Positions 54,282 to 63,128 of a stretch of DNA of 64,000 bases are shown one piece after another. The notes beneath the pieces were generated by a model that had not been told where the DNA came from, did no database searches, and saw only the letters and a list, made by a program, of their open reading frames with translations. The DNA is from Caballeronia insecticola (lineage in GTDB: Bacteria; Pseudomonadota; Gammaproteobacteria; Burkholderiales; Burkholderiaceae). The stretch's first letter is position 1. Every line of letters starts with the position of its first letter. The stretch lies in the NCBI RefSeq assembly GCF_000402035.1, contig NC_021287.1:2790001-2854000 (forward strand), given 5' to 3'. Made by a program: the position numbers and the translations under genes.

Positions 54282-55127
54282 TCAGTGCGTATATTCGCTT
54301 CTCAACGCCGCGTCGGGATCCGGCAGTGTGATCGGTCGTGAAAAAAAGGCACTGACCAGCCGCGCCAGTCCCGCAGTCGTCAGAAACTGGCCTGTGCGGC
54401 CCCCGGATGGCACGACGTTCGGAACCGGTTCGAATACCTCGAGCAGCCTGTTTGACTGCAATCCTTCGGCGATTGCGAAGAAAACCGACTGGTTGCCAAT
54501 AAAGAGCGACGCCTCTGCAATCCGATCGCAGGCGTCCTGTGCGTGGCGCGTTGGCACATGTTCGATCGGCAAGAAAGGAAAGCGCGAACTGAATTGCGCA
54601 AATTCATTCTTCAATCCGATGAATCCAATACGCCCGTCTAATTGCGCGAGCACGCCGTAATCGATCGCCTGATTCAAATAGCGCATCGAACGGCCAATCA
54701 GAATGTCATAGGGTTTCGCGTACGAGTGGACTCCGCCGGACCGTTTGAGCCAGCGAGACGGCGACTCGGCGAGCAGCGCGAAGATCTTAAAATAGTAATC
54801 CTTAATGTTTCCAGCCAAAACATTAACGCTTCCGCCGCGAAAAGCATCGAAGTTGACGGCGTCGCATGGAATGTCGTTGCCGGGAACGAAATGCACTGCC
54901 TCGATATAAGCCTGGGACCGCAGCAATGGCGCGACGAAATCGAACGCCGCATCATCGATCATCTTGTCACCGGCGGGATGACGCCTGTCCGGGCCGTAAC
55001 CCGAATTGACGTCGTTCGGAATGTAAAGCGTCACGCGGACGCCGCAGTGCCGGGCGATCGTCCGCATTGCAGGCAGCGAATAGACGATATCGCCCAGATG
55101 ACCGGAATGTTTGAATGTGACAGACAT
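54282..55127 (-). CDS. GT9-like (heptosyltransferase-fold) putative glycosyltransferase
   Basis: A 281-residue protein. The start MSVTFKHSGHLGDIVYSLPAMRTIA resembles GT9/heptosyltransferase N-termini, and the C-terminal part has RIAEASLFIGNQSVFFAIAEGLQSNRLLEV, like their donor-site loop. It is shorter than typical GT9 enzymes (about 320-350 residues). The gene and its 146-bp upstream spacer are visibly richer in A/T than their neighbours, hinting at transfer. There is no glycan cluster around it. The Shine-Dalgarno sequence is weak. Confidence 0.6.
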   Translation of the reverse strand: MSVTFKHSGHLGDIVYSLPAMRTIARHCGVRVTLYIPNDVNSGYGPDRRHPAGDKMIDDAAFDFVAPLLRSQAYIEAVHFVPGNDIPCDAVNFDAFRGGSVNVLAGNIKDYYFKIFALLAESPSRWLKRSGGVHSYAKPYDILIGRSMRYLNQAIDYGVLAQLDGRIGFIGLKNEFAQFSSRFPFLPIEHVPTRHAQDACDRIAEASLFIGNQSVFFAIAEGLQSNRLLEVFEPVPNVVPSGGRTGQFLTTAGLARLVSAFFSRPITLPDPDAALRSEYTH

Positions 55128-55189
55128 GACGAATTCGACCCGTTATTGACTTTACTCTGCCCTCAACAAATGACAGATAAACATCAAAA

Positions 55190-55236
55190 ATATTGTCCGT
55201 CATCTCGAAGAGTCAAAGCGAGTCAATGTTTGTCAA
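55190..55236 (-). promoter_or_regulatory. Candidate promoter with three TTGAC(A/T) repeats at 10-bp period
   Basis: On the minus strand TTGACA (55236-55231), TTGACT (55226-55221) and TTGACT (55216-55211) are spaced exactly 10 bp apart, one helical turn. CAATAT (55195-55190) is a possible -10, 15 bp from the nearest repeat. This lies in the AT-rich leader of the GT9-like gene. It may be a -35 region, an operator array, or both. Confidence 0.4.
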
Positions 55237-55273
55237 ATTCCATTCGGTCACACAATGTTGATGCCTCTTCGCG

Positions 55274-56320
55274 TCAGCGCAATCGGGCGAACTCCACGCG
55301 CCGCCCTTCCCGATCACTCTGAATCGCCAGTTCGATGATCGTCATCGTGTCCACGGCGTCCTGCGGCGTGACCGGAAACGGCTTGCCGTCTTGAATCGAC
55401 GCCGCGAGCGCGCTGTAAAACTCGATATACGCGCCGTCTTTCGTCGCGAATTCGTGACGCAGATCGAGGTCGCCATCGACTTCGCGCAGCAAGCCCGCCG
55501 GATTCTTGCCGAACTCCGGATTGCCCGGCCGCATGCCCGCGCGCAACTGATCTTCCTGCGTGTCGAGCCCGTTTTTCACGTAGCTGCCGCGCGTGCCGTG
55601 GATCGCGAAACGCGGCGGTTCGAGCGCGGCGAGCGCGCTTGCGTGCAGGATCACTTCCTTGTCGCCGTAGCCGAGCACGAGATGCACGTAATCCGGCGCG
55701 TGCGCATGGTCGCGATGCGCCTTGACGAACGCCGTCACCGTTTGCGGCGCGCCGAACAGCGTCAGCGCCTGATCGATCAGATGCGGCCCCAGATCGAACA
55801 GCAGGCCGCCGCCGCGCGCCTCTTCCTCGCGCCAGCGCTGCGGCACTTTCGGGCGAAAGCGGTCGAAATGCGATTCGTAATGCGTGATGCGCCCGAGCCG
55901 TCCGCTCTCGATCAACGCGCGCACCGTCATGAAATCGCCGTCCCAGCGGCGGTTGTGGAACGGCGCGAACAGCAGGCCTTTTTGCCGCGCGAGATCGGCG
56001 AGCGTGCGGGCGTCGCGCGACGACAGCGTCACCGGCTTGTCGACGACCACATGCTTGCCCGCCGACAGCGCGCGCTGCGCGAGATCGAAGTGCGTGTCGT
56101 TAGGCGTTGCGACGACGACGCATTCGAGGCCATCGACGGCGAGCAGCGCATCGAAGTCCGCGACGATCCGCGCGTTCGGATAGTCGGCCTGCGCGCGCTC
56201 GGCCTGGCTCGTCGCGATGGCGGTCACTTCCGCGCGGCCGCAATGTTCGATGACGGGCGCGTGAAACGTCGCGCCGGCGAGGCCGTAGCCCATCACGCCG
56301 ACTTTCAGTGCTGAACTCAT
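55274..56320 (-). CDS. Gfo/Idh/MocA family NAD(P)-dependent oxidoreductase
   Basis: A 348-residue enzyme. The Rossmann start KVGVMGYGLAGATFHAPVI, then VVVATPNDTHFDLAQRALSAGKHVVVDKPVTLSS with the family's catalytic lysine in DKP (about residue 95), and the C-terminal half including LLFDLGPHLIDQALTLFG. It is similar to YdgJ/YhhX-type scyllo-inositol or sugar dehydrogenases. The ATG at 56320 with AGGA 7 nt upstream was chosen over the longer frame from 56440. The substrate is unknown and no sugar operon adjoins it. Confidence 0.88.
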   Translation of the reverse strand: MSSALKVGVMGYGLAGATFHAPVIEHCGRAEVTAIATSQAERAQADYPNARIVADFDALLAVDGLECVVVATPNDTHFDLAQRALSAGKHVVVDKPVTLSSRDARTLADLARQKGLLFAPFHNRRWDGDFMTVRALIESGRLGRITHYESHFDRFRPKVPQRWREEEARGGGLLFDLGPHLIDQALTLFGAPQTVTAFVKAHRDHAHAPDYVHLVLGYGDKEVILHASALAALEPPRFAIHGTRGSYVKNGLDTQEDQLRAGMRPGNPEFGKNPAGLLREVDGDLDLRHEFATKDGAYIEFYSALAASIQDGKPFPVTPQDAVDTMTIIELAIQSDREGRRVEFARLR

Positions 56321-56493
56321 GCGGGGATCCTGTCGTGAAATCGGGTCCGATATTGTGGCACGGCCGCGCGCGAACGCCGTCCCGATACGCGGGAACGAGG
56401 GCCGGAACCGGGTGCTTTCTATCGTGTTAACATCGCGCACTCCTCCATGCGCCGGCGCTTGCCGCGCGCTTCAAATTCCAAAAGCACAGAACG

Positions 56494-58581
56494 ATGTCCG
56501 CAGGTCTGAACGCCGCGCAAAGCGAAGCCGTGCGCTATCTCGATGGTCCCTGTCTCGTGCTCGCCGGCGCGGGCAGCGGCAAGACGCGCGTCATCACGCA
56601 GAAGATTGCGCATCTGATCGAAGGACGCGGCTTCGAGCCGAAGCACATCGCCGCCCTCACTTTCACGAACAAGGCCGCGCTCGAAATGCGCGAGCGCACC
56701 GCGAAACTCCTCGAAGGCAAGACGCTGACGACGCCCGGCAAGGAAGGCCGCAAGATTCCGGTCAATCAATTGACGATCTGCACCTTTCACTCGCTCGGCG
56801 TGCAGATCATGCGGCAGGAAGCGGAGCACGTCGGGCTGAAGCCGCAGTTTTCCATCATGGATGCGGACGACTGCTTCGGCATGGTTCAGGAGCAGCTCGG
56901 CACGACCGACAAGGGCCTGATCCGCAAGGTGCAATCGACGATCTCGCTGTGGAAGAACGCGATGGTCTCGCCCGATCAGGCCGCCGTGCTCGCGAACAAC
57001 GAGGACGAGCATCAGGCGGCGATCGTCTACCGGAGCTACGCGGCGACGCTGCACGCGTATCAGGCGCTCGACTTCGACGACCTGATCCTGCGTCCCGCGC
57101 AACTCTTCGCGCAAAACGAGCAAGTGCGCGACAAATGGCAGAACCGGCTGCGCTATCTGCTGATCGACGAATATCAGGACACGAACACCTGCCAGTACGA
57201 ACTGCTGAAGCAACTCGCGGGTCCGCGCGCGGCGTTCACGGCCGTCGGCGACGACGATCAGGCGATCTACGGCTGGCGCGGCGCCACGATCGAAAATCTC
57301 GCGCAGCTTGGCAAGGATTTCCCGAAGCTGCATGTCGTCAAGCTGGAGCAGAACTATCGCTCGACGGTGCGCATTCTGACGGCGGCGAACAACGTCATCG
57401 CGAACAATCCGAAGCTTTTCGAGAAGAAGCTGTGGTCCGAGCACGGCATGGGCGACACGATCACCGTCACGGGCTGCAACGACGAAGAACACGAAGCGGA
57501 ATCGGTGGTGTTCCGGCTATCGGCGCACAAGTTCGAGCGGCGCGCGGCGTTTCGCGATTACGCCATTCTGTATCGCGGCAACTTTCAGGCGCGCATCTTC
57601 GAACAGGTCTTGCGGCGCGAGCGCATTCCTTACGTGCTGTCGGGCGGGCAATCGTTCTTCGACCGCGCGGAGATCAAGGACATCATCGCGTATCTGCGGC
57701 TGATCGCGAATCCCGACGACGATCCCGCGTTCATCCGCGCGATCACGACGCCACGGCGCGGCGTCGGCAATACGACGCTCGAAGCACTCGGCGCGTTCGC
57801 GGGCGCGGCGAAGGTGTCGCTGTTCGAGGCGGTGTTCATGGGCGGCATCGAGGCGCGCCTGTCCGCGCGGCAAGTGGAGCCGCTGCGCACGTTCTGCGAA
57901 TGGATGCGGCGTCTGGGCGATCGTGCGGCGCGCGATCCCGCGACCGAAGTCCTCGACGACATGATGGAGGCCATCCACTACGAGGCGTATCTCTACGACG
58001 CGCACGACGAACGTCAGGCGCAGTCGAAGTGGCAGAACGTGCTCGAATTTCTCGAATGGCTCAAGCGCAAGGGCACGAAGCCCGCGCCATCGGTGGACGC
58101 GGAACAGACGGGTTACGACACGGCGGACGGTTTCGGCGACGAAGGCAAGAACCTGCTCGGCCTGATCCAGACCGTCGCGCTGATGTCGATGCTCGAAGGC
58201 AAGGACGAAGATCCGGATGCGGTGCGGCTCTCAACGGTGCATGCGTCGAAGGGGCTTGAGTATCCGCACGTGTTTCTGGTGGGCGTGGAGGAAGGCATCA
58301 TGCCGCATCGCGGCGGCTCGGACGACGACGCGCCCATCGACGGTGCGCGCATCGAGGAAGAGCGGCGGCTGATGTATGTGGCGATCACGCGGGCGCAGCG
58401 CAGTCTGCATCTGAACTGGTGCAAGAAGCGCAAGCGCGCACGGGAGACGGTGGTGTGCGAGCCGTCGCGCTTCATTCCCGAGATGCTGCTCGACGATGCG
58501 CCGCCGCCCACGCCGGAGGAAGCGCCGCTCTCGCCCAAGGATCGCATGGCGATGCTCAAGGCGATGCTGCAAAAGACCTGA
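56494..58581 (+). CDS. rep: ATP-dependent DNA helicase Rep (UvrD/Rep superfamily 1)
   Basis: A 695-residue 3'-5' helicase. Walker A is LAGAGSGKTRV (GAGSGKT at 25-31), Walker B/motif II is LLIDEYQDTN, motif III is VGDDDQAIYGWRGA, motif V is LSTVHASKGLEY, and motif VI is YVAITRAQRSL. The start LNAAQSEAVRYLDGPCLVLAG and the length fit Rep rather than UvrD. It helps restart forks stalled at bound proteins. It is divergent from the Gfo/Idh gene and ends at a strong hairpin terminator. Confidence 0.95.
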   Translation: MSAGLNAAQSEAVRYLDGPCLVLAGAGSGKTRVITQKIAHLIEGRGFEPKHIAALTFTNKAALEMRERTAKLLEGKTLTTPGKEGRKIPVNQLTICTFHSLGVQIMRQEAEHVGLKPQFSIMDADDCFGMVQEQLGTTDKGLIRKVQSTISLWKNAMVSPDQAAVLANNEDEHQAAIVYRSYAATLHAYQALDFDDLILRPAQLFAQNEQVRDKWQNRLRYLLIDEYQDTNTCQYELLKQLAGPRAAFTAVGDDDQAIYGWRGATIENLAQLGKDFPKLHVVKLEQNYRSTVRILTAANNVIANNPKLFEKKLWSEHGMGDTITVTGCNDEEHEAESVVFRLSAHKFERRAAFRDYAILYRGNFQARIFEQVLRRERIPYVLSGGQSFFDRAEIKDIIAYLRLIANPDDDPAFIRAITTPRRGVGNTTLEALGAFAGAAKVSLFEAVFMGGIEARLSARQVEPLRTFCEWMRRLGDRAARDPATEVLDDMMEAIHYEAYLYDAHDERQAQSKWQNVLEFLEWLKRKGTKPAPSVDAEQTGYDTADGFGDEGKNLLGLIQTVALMSMLEGKDEDPDAVRLSTVHASKGLEYPHVFLVGVEEGIMPHRGGSDDDAPIDGARIEEERRLMYVAITRAQRSLHLNWCKKRKRARETVVCEPSRFIPEMLLDDAPPPTPEEAPLSPKDRMAMLKAMLQKT

Positions 58582-58610
58582 CTACTTGGTGCTTTCCGCG
58601 CTTTCAAATA

Positions 58611-58644
58611 AAAAACCCTGCGCCGCGAGACGCAGGGTTTTTTT
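58611..58644. terminator. Bidirectional Rho-independent terminator (rep / cytochrome c)
   Basis: A 9-bp perfect stem (AACCCTGCG at 58614-58622, CGCAGGGTT at 58631-58639) flanked by an A-run on the left and TTTTTTT on the right. It therefore works for rep on the plus strand and for the convergent cytochrome gene on the minus strand. Confidence 0.92.
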
Positions 58645-58660
58645 ATCGCGCGATGAAGCG

Positions 58661-59593
58661 TTACTTCGCCGCGTTCGCCATGTAATCGACGGCGGCTTTC
58701 ACGTCCGCGTCCGATGCGTTCGATCCGCCCTTCGGCGGCATCGCGCCCTTGCCTTTGAGCGCGTAGTTGTAGACGGTCTCCATCGGCTCTTTCAGACGCG
58801 GTGCCCATGCGGCCTTGTCGCCGAACTTCGGCGCACCGAGCACGCCTGCCGCGTGACACGCCTGGCAGACTTGCTCGTAGAGCGCCTTGCCGGCTTGAGC
58901 GGCGTCGGCGCTTTGCGCGCCTGCGGCGGGCGCTGCCGCCTGCGGCACGGATGCCAGGGCGGCCACCGCTGCCGCGGCCTGCGCGTTTTCATTGGCGTTC
59001 GCGCCGCCCGCTGCGGCTGCGGCGCCTGAATCGCCTTCCGCAGGCGCTGCTCCCGCCGCCGGTGCCGATGCCGCCGCATTTGCCGCCGCGCCCGGCGCGG
59101 GTTGTGCCGGTTCCGCGAATTTGCCGCCGCCGTTGTTCGCCATATAGACGACAGCGCGCGCGATTTCGAAGTCGCTGTAGTCGTCGGGGCTCGTGCCGCC
59201 GCGTGCGGGCATCGCCCCCTTGCCGTTGAGCGCGTTGTGCAGGAGCGTGTCGTAGCCTTCGCTGATGCGCGGGGCCCAGGCGCCGGCATCGCCGAATTTG
59301 GGTGCGCCCGCCGTTCCTGCCGCGTGACAGGCCGAGCACACGGCTTTGTAGACTTCCTCGCCGGTCTTGAAGACGCGCGGCGCGTTGGCGTCGCGGACGT
59401 CGACCTGGGCGGACGGTGCGATGCGCTCCTTCACGGAGGCTTCGAGATCGGTGCCGGCGCCGGTGCGCGTCGCGTTGTTCACGTAGACCGCGAGCAGGAT
59501 GATGATGGCGACCGGAATACCGAAGCCCGCGATGATGGCGGCGATGAGTTGGCCGGGTGTCTTGATCGGGGCTCCGTGGGGTGCTTCGCTCAT
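58661..59593 (-). CDS. Membrane-anchored di-haem cytochrome c (cytochrome c5 type)
   Basis: A 310-residue protein. One membrane helix (about residues 16-38) is followed by two c-type haem domains with CSACH (86-90) and CQACH (about 242-246), separated by an Ala-rich linker of about 70 residues. Each domain has a later methionine-containing GKGAMPxxGG loop that would supply the sixth haem ligand. It probably carries electrons in the periplasm from the bc1 complex or a dehydrogenase to an oxidase. Confidence 0.93.
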   Translation of the reverse strand: MSEAPHGAPIKTPGQLIAAIIAGFGIPVAIIILLAVYVNNATRTGAGTDLEASVKERIAPSAQVDVRDANAPRVFKTGEEVYKAVCSACHAAGTAGAPKFGDAGAWAPRISEGYDTLLHNALNGKGAMPARGGTSPDDYSDFEIARAVVYMANNGGGKFAEPAQPAPGAAANAAASAPAAGAAPAEGDSGAAAAAGGANANENAQAAAAVAALASVPQAAAPAAGAQSADAAQAGKALYEQVCQACHAAGVLGAPKFGDKAAWAPRLKEPMETVYNYALKGKGAMPPKGGSNASDADVKAAVDYMANAAK

Positions 59594-59689
59594 GCTTGTC
59601 TCGTCTCCCGTTTTTTGGTGTGAGTCGGTTCAGTGACAGCGTGACAGCTACCGCATTGCGCTAAGGCGCCTTGGGGAAAGGCACGGTCG

Positions 59690-59718
59690 ATTATAGACGG
59701 AACACTTAACTGTCGGCG
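59690..59718 (-). promoter_or_regulatory. Candidate promoter of the cytochrome c gene
   Basis: On the minus strand a perfect -10 TATAAT (59695-59690), about 95 bp before the cytochrome start; the -35 region (CGACAG-like) is weak. The remaining part of the 59594-59898 spacer holds nothing else I can name apart from the upstream region of the tRNA gene. Confidence 0.5.
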
Positions 59719-59898
59719 CGGGGCGGCGGCGTGGCGGAACGGGCGTTTACCCGAATCGTGTGATGCATACTTGCGTGTTTCGCGGAAGCCGTCCGGGCCC
59801 GCGCGATGGACGAAGTCACGGAAAGCAGGTATTCTCTCGGATTCGCATGGGCCTTGCCGCCGTGTATCGGCTCCCTCCTCGCAAGGTTCCCCGCAGTT

Positions 59899-59974
59899 GC
59901 GCCCGTAGCTCAATGGATAGAGTACTGCCCTCCGAAGGCAGGGGTTGCTGGTTCGATCCCAGCCGGGCGCGCCA
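59899..59974 (+). tRNA. tRNA-Arg (anticodon CCG)
   Basis: A 76-nt gene with an encoded CCA. Acceptor stem GCGCCCG/CGGGCGC, D-arm TAGCTCAATGGATAGAGTA, and anticodon stem CTGCC-CTCCGAA-GGCAG with anticodon CCG (reads CGG codons). The T-arm is GCTGG-TTCGATC-CCAGC. All stems pair well. No repeat of its 3' end was noticed in the window, so there is no sign of an integrated island here. Confidence 0.96.
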
Positions 59975-60054
59975 AAAATTCCGACTCAAACTAAGGCGAC
60001 AGCGCCCGCAGCATTATCAAAGCTCGTCCGCACGCATCATGACGCGCCCCCGCG

Positions 60055-61044
60055 TCACGCAACTGTCCCGTACCCAAACCCCATCCCCGCCAACCATCTC
60101 CTATAAGCCACCGCCATCCGGTCACACCTCTGATGCAACTCCACATCGAGATCGAGCGGCAGACACTTCGGCCATTGCGATTCCACGATCGGCGTGTCCT
60201 GCAACAGAATCTCCATGTTGAAGTCGTAAAGCTCCTGATCGGAATGCGTCGTGTCGTCCTCGTGAATGGACACGAGCCACGCGCGCGTCTCCGTCTGCGT
60301 CACCGGCGACGCCGCCAGCATGATGTGCAACGCGCCCTGCCCGCCTGACGCCATCTTCGTGAGACTCGCAATCAACGGCCGCTTCACGCGATACACGTAG
60401 TCCATCATCGCGCCGCTCTGCCCCGGAATGCCCGCGGGTTGCCAGTATCGGCACTGCCGCGCCTCCAGTCCGCCCGCGCGCTCGCGCACTTCGTAATCCG
60501 GCACTTCCGTGTGCGCATGCTCGCCCAGAATCCCGACATGCACGAACGAAAAGTGCGCCATATCCAGAAAATTTTCGACGACGCGCGGCGCCGACGACCT
60601 CACGGTCTGCGGCGCGAGATTGATGCGCCGGCCGCCGGGAATCGCGGCTTCGGGAAAGAAGTCGAGCGGATAAGCAGGCTCGCCGAAACACATCCACACG
60701 ACGCCGTATTTTTCATCGCTGACGAACGTCGTCGCGCACGCGCGCTTCGGCGGACGCAACGACGGATTCGACGGAATCCGCAAACACTGCCCCTCGATGT
60801 CGTAACTCCAGCCGTGATACGGACACACGATCTGGTCGCGCATCACGGCACCGAGCGACAGTTGCGCGCCACGATGCGGACAGTAATCGCGCCACACATG
60901 CGCCGCGCCGAGACTGTCGCGCCACACGACGATCCGCTCATCCGCGACGATGAAGCCACGCGCCCCGCCAGCCGGCACGTCGTCGCTGTTGCAGACCGGC
61001 AGCCATTCGGCCATCAGGGAAGTCGAAGGAGTTTGATCGGACAT
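60055..61044 (-). CDS. Rieske [2Fe-2S] non-haem iron oxygenase, large subunit
   Basis: A 329-residue oxygenase component. The Rieske centre is C55-P-H57...C74-P-Y-H77 (DYCPHRGAQLSLGAV, QIVCPYHGWSYD). The mononuclear iron site is probably in ENFLDMAHFSFVH (D and two H). Its size and single-subunit style resemble VanA-type demethylases or related ring hydroxylases. It would need a reductase partner; none is encoded next to it. The substrate cannot be told. Confidence 0.88.
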   Translation of the reverse strand: MSDQTPSTSLMAEWLPVCNSDDVPAGGARGFIVADERIVVWRDSLGAAHVWRDYCPHRGAQLSLGAVMRDQIVCPYHGWSYDIEGQCLRIPSNPSLRPPKRACATTFVSDEKYGVVWMCFGEPAYPLDFFPEAAIPGGRRINLAPQTVRSSAPRVVENFLDMAHFSFVHVGILGEHAHTEVPDYEVRERAGGLEARQCRYWQPAGIPGQSGAMMDYVYRVKRPLIASLTKMASGGQGALHIMLAASPVTQTETRAWLVSIHEDDTTHSDQELYDFNMEILLQDTPIVESQWPKCLPLDLDVELHQRCDRMAVAYRRWLAGMGFGYGTVA

Positions 61045-61264
61045 CGGTTAAAGCGCGTGGTGAGTACGAAAGCCGTTCTTACACGAAACACAGCGTCTTC
61101 GCAAAAAGTTGCAAAATAGCGGGTCGCCCGCACGGTGCAACTCGCTGCAACCCGATGCCGCCTCATGCAATCACCCACCGGTGCCGCGCGACGGACCGCA
61201 ATACAAAACAGCAAAACACAACAGCACGACACAACAGCAAGAAATCACCATCCAGGGGTTCAGT

Positions 61265-62359
61265 ATGGAGCAGGCGCATCAACCGGCACGCCGGGCTTAT
61301 GCCTTCGCATGGTCCGAGCACCGGAATCCCGAGCGCGAGCAAGCCACGCTCAGAGTCTGGATGGGCGCCGCGGTTCTTCTGGCGTATGGCGTCTTCGAAT
61401 GGCTGCACCCGTCGCACGATGCGTCTTTGGTCACGCGCTTCGTCGCATCGTATGTGGCTTACGGGGCGATGACATTGCTCATAGTGAGCCGCATGAGCGC
61501 GCCGTCGATCACGCGTCTCACCGTCACGACCATCGCCGATCAAACGATTCTCGGGCTCGCGCTCGCGGCCGGCGGTGTGATTGCGTTGCCGCTGCTGTGG
61601 GTCGTGTTCTGGTTTCTGATCGGCTCGGGTTGCCGCTATGGCAAGCGCACGCTCGCGGTTTCGTGCGCGACGGCACTCGCCATCGTGATCGCGCTCGCAA
61701 TCGGGCAGCCGTGGTGGCACGCGAATCTCCCCGCCGCCATCGGGCTGGGGCTGAGCGTGCTGGGAATATCGGTGTATCTGAGCGTGCTCGTCGACCGGCT
61801 CGGCAACGCGAACCGCATTCTCGCGCGCCAGGCATCGACCGATCCGCTCACGGGATTATCCAACCGGTACGCGCTCGAACAGATCGTCGATCGCGCGATG
61901 AGCACGCACGCAACCCACGACACTCAAGCCACCGCGCTGCTGCTGATCGATCTCGACGGCTTCAAGGAAGTGAACGATACCTACGGGCACGCCGTCGGCG
62001 ACATGCTGCTGCAGGCCTTCGCGCAATCGCTCGCGAAGCGCATGCGCCAGTCGGACACCATTGCGCGTCTGGGCGGCGACGAGTTCGTCGTGCTCGCGCA
62101 TCAGGTGCGCGACCGGACGGCGGTGCTGGCCGTGGCCGACACCATCCATGCCGTGCTGAGCACGATCACGTCGGTGCAGGAGCGGCCGGTGTCGGTATCG
62201 GCGAGCATCGGCGCGTGCCAGCTTTCCAGCGCGAGCGCCGCGCGTCAGACCGACATGACCGCCGTGCTGCGCGCCGCCGACCGCGCCATGTATCGCGCGA
62301 AAAGTCTCGGCGAAGGGAAAACCATCTTCGCCGAAACGCGCGACTTCGAAACGAACTAA
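61265..62359 (+). CDS. Membrane diguanylate cyclase (GGDEF)
   Basis: A 364-residue protein from the ATG at 61265 (AGGGG 6 nt upstream; the frame is open to 61109). About five to six membrane helices occupy residues 28-185. The cyclase domain has an intact active site GGDEF (270-274) and an intact inhibitory I-site RQSD (261-264), five residues before it. It should make c-di-GMP under product feedback. It is convergent with fliA (20 bp between stops) and may feed the YcgR brake encoded at 31 kb. Confidence 0.93.
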   Translation: MEQAHQPARRAYAFAWSEHRNPEREQATLRVWMGAAVLLAYGVFEWLHPSHDASLVTRFVASYVAYGAMTLLIVSRMSAPSITRLTVTTIADQTILGLALAAGGVIALPLLWVVFWFLIGSGCRYGKRTLAVSCATALAIVIALAIGQPWWHANLPAAIGLGLSVLGISVYLSVLVDRLGNANRILARQASTDPLTGLSNRYALEQIVDRAMSTHATHDTQATALLLIDLDGFKEVNDTYGHAVGDMLLQAFAQSLAKRMRQSDTIARLGGDEFVVLAHQVRDRTAVLAVADTIHAVLSTITSVQERPVSVSASIGACQLSSASAARQTDMTAVLRAADRAMYRAKSLGEGKTIFAETRDFETN

Positions 62360-62378
62360 ACGGCGGCGCTTCGTCCGC

Positions 62379-63110
62379 TCACGCCTCGACGCTCGTCCAG
62401 GCCTGCTCGCGCAGTTTGGTGCGCAGACGCGCCACGGCCTGGCTATGCAACTGGCATACGCGCGACTCGCTCACTTCCATCACCGCGCCGATTTCGCGCA
62501 GGTTCAGGCCGCGTTCGTAGTAGAGGCTCATCAGGAGCTTCTCGCGCTCGGGCAGCTTGTCGATCGCTTCGATCAGCGCGCCGCGCAGGCTGTCGTCGAG
62601 CAGCGCCGACAGCGGGTCCGAACGATCGACGCAATAACGGTCGAGGAACGGTTCGTCGTCAGCGGAGCGGTCGAAGTCTTCGTAATAGATGAGTTGGCTG
62701 CCGTGCAGGTCCTGCAGCATCGACTGATATTCGTCGAGCGGCATGTTCATGTGCTCGGCGATCTCCGTCTCGCTCGCGGAGCGGCCGAGGCTCTGCTCGA
62801 CCTTGTGCACCGCCGATTCCACTTCGCGCGAAGTCTTGCGCATGCTGCGCGGCAGCCAGTCGTTGGCGCGCAGCTCGTCGAGCATCGCGCCGCGAATGCG
62901 CTGGCTTGCATAGGTTTCGAACTGCGCGCCCTGATCTTCCTTGTAGCGGCTCGCCGCATCCATGAGGCCGATCATGCCGGCCTGAATCAGATCGTCGAGA
63001 TCGACGCTCGCCGGCATCTTGGCGACGAGCTGAAGCCCCAGCCGGCGAACGAGCGGTGCATATTTCGTCAGCACGTCGGACTGTGAGAGTTTGCCTTGGG
63101 CGTTATACAT
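62379..63110 (-). CDS. fliA: RNA polymerase sigma-28 factor FliA
   Basis: A 243-residue alternative sigma factor for late flagellar genes. Region 2 is VDLDDLIQAGMIGLMDAASRY...FETYASQRIRGAMLDELR, region 3 follows, and region 4 has LNLREIGAVMEVSESRVCQLHSQAVARLR. The ATG at 63110 has AGG 6-7 nt upstream; an in-frame GTG at 63119 would add three residues. Its matching promoters are seen at fliS, flgK, ycgR and flgM. It follows flhG by about 20 bp on the minus strand. Confidence 0.97.
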   Translation of the reverse strand: MYNAQGKLSQSDVLTKYAPLVRRLGLQLVAKMPASVDLDDLIQAGMIGLMDAASRYKEDQGAQFETYASQRIRGAMLDELRANDWLPRSMRKTSREVESAVHKVEQSLGRSASETEIAEHMNMPLDEYQSMLQDLHGSQLIYYEDFDRSADDEPFLDRYCVDRSDPLSALLDDSLRGALIEAIDKLPEREKLLMSLYYERGLNLREIGAVMEVSESRVCQLHSQAVARLRTKLREQAWTSVEA

Positions 63111-63128
63111 CTTGGTCACCTATCTTGA

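Noticed and set aside
59899..60054. tRNA-Arg as an attachment site for a genomic island
   Set aside because: No second copy of the tRNA 3' end and no integrase gene was seen in the window; neighbours are ordinary chromosomal genes.
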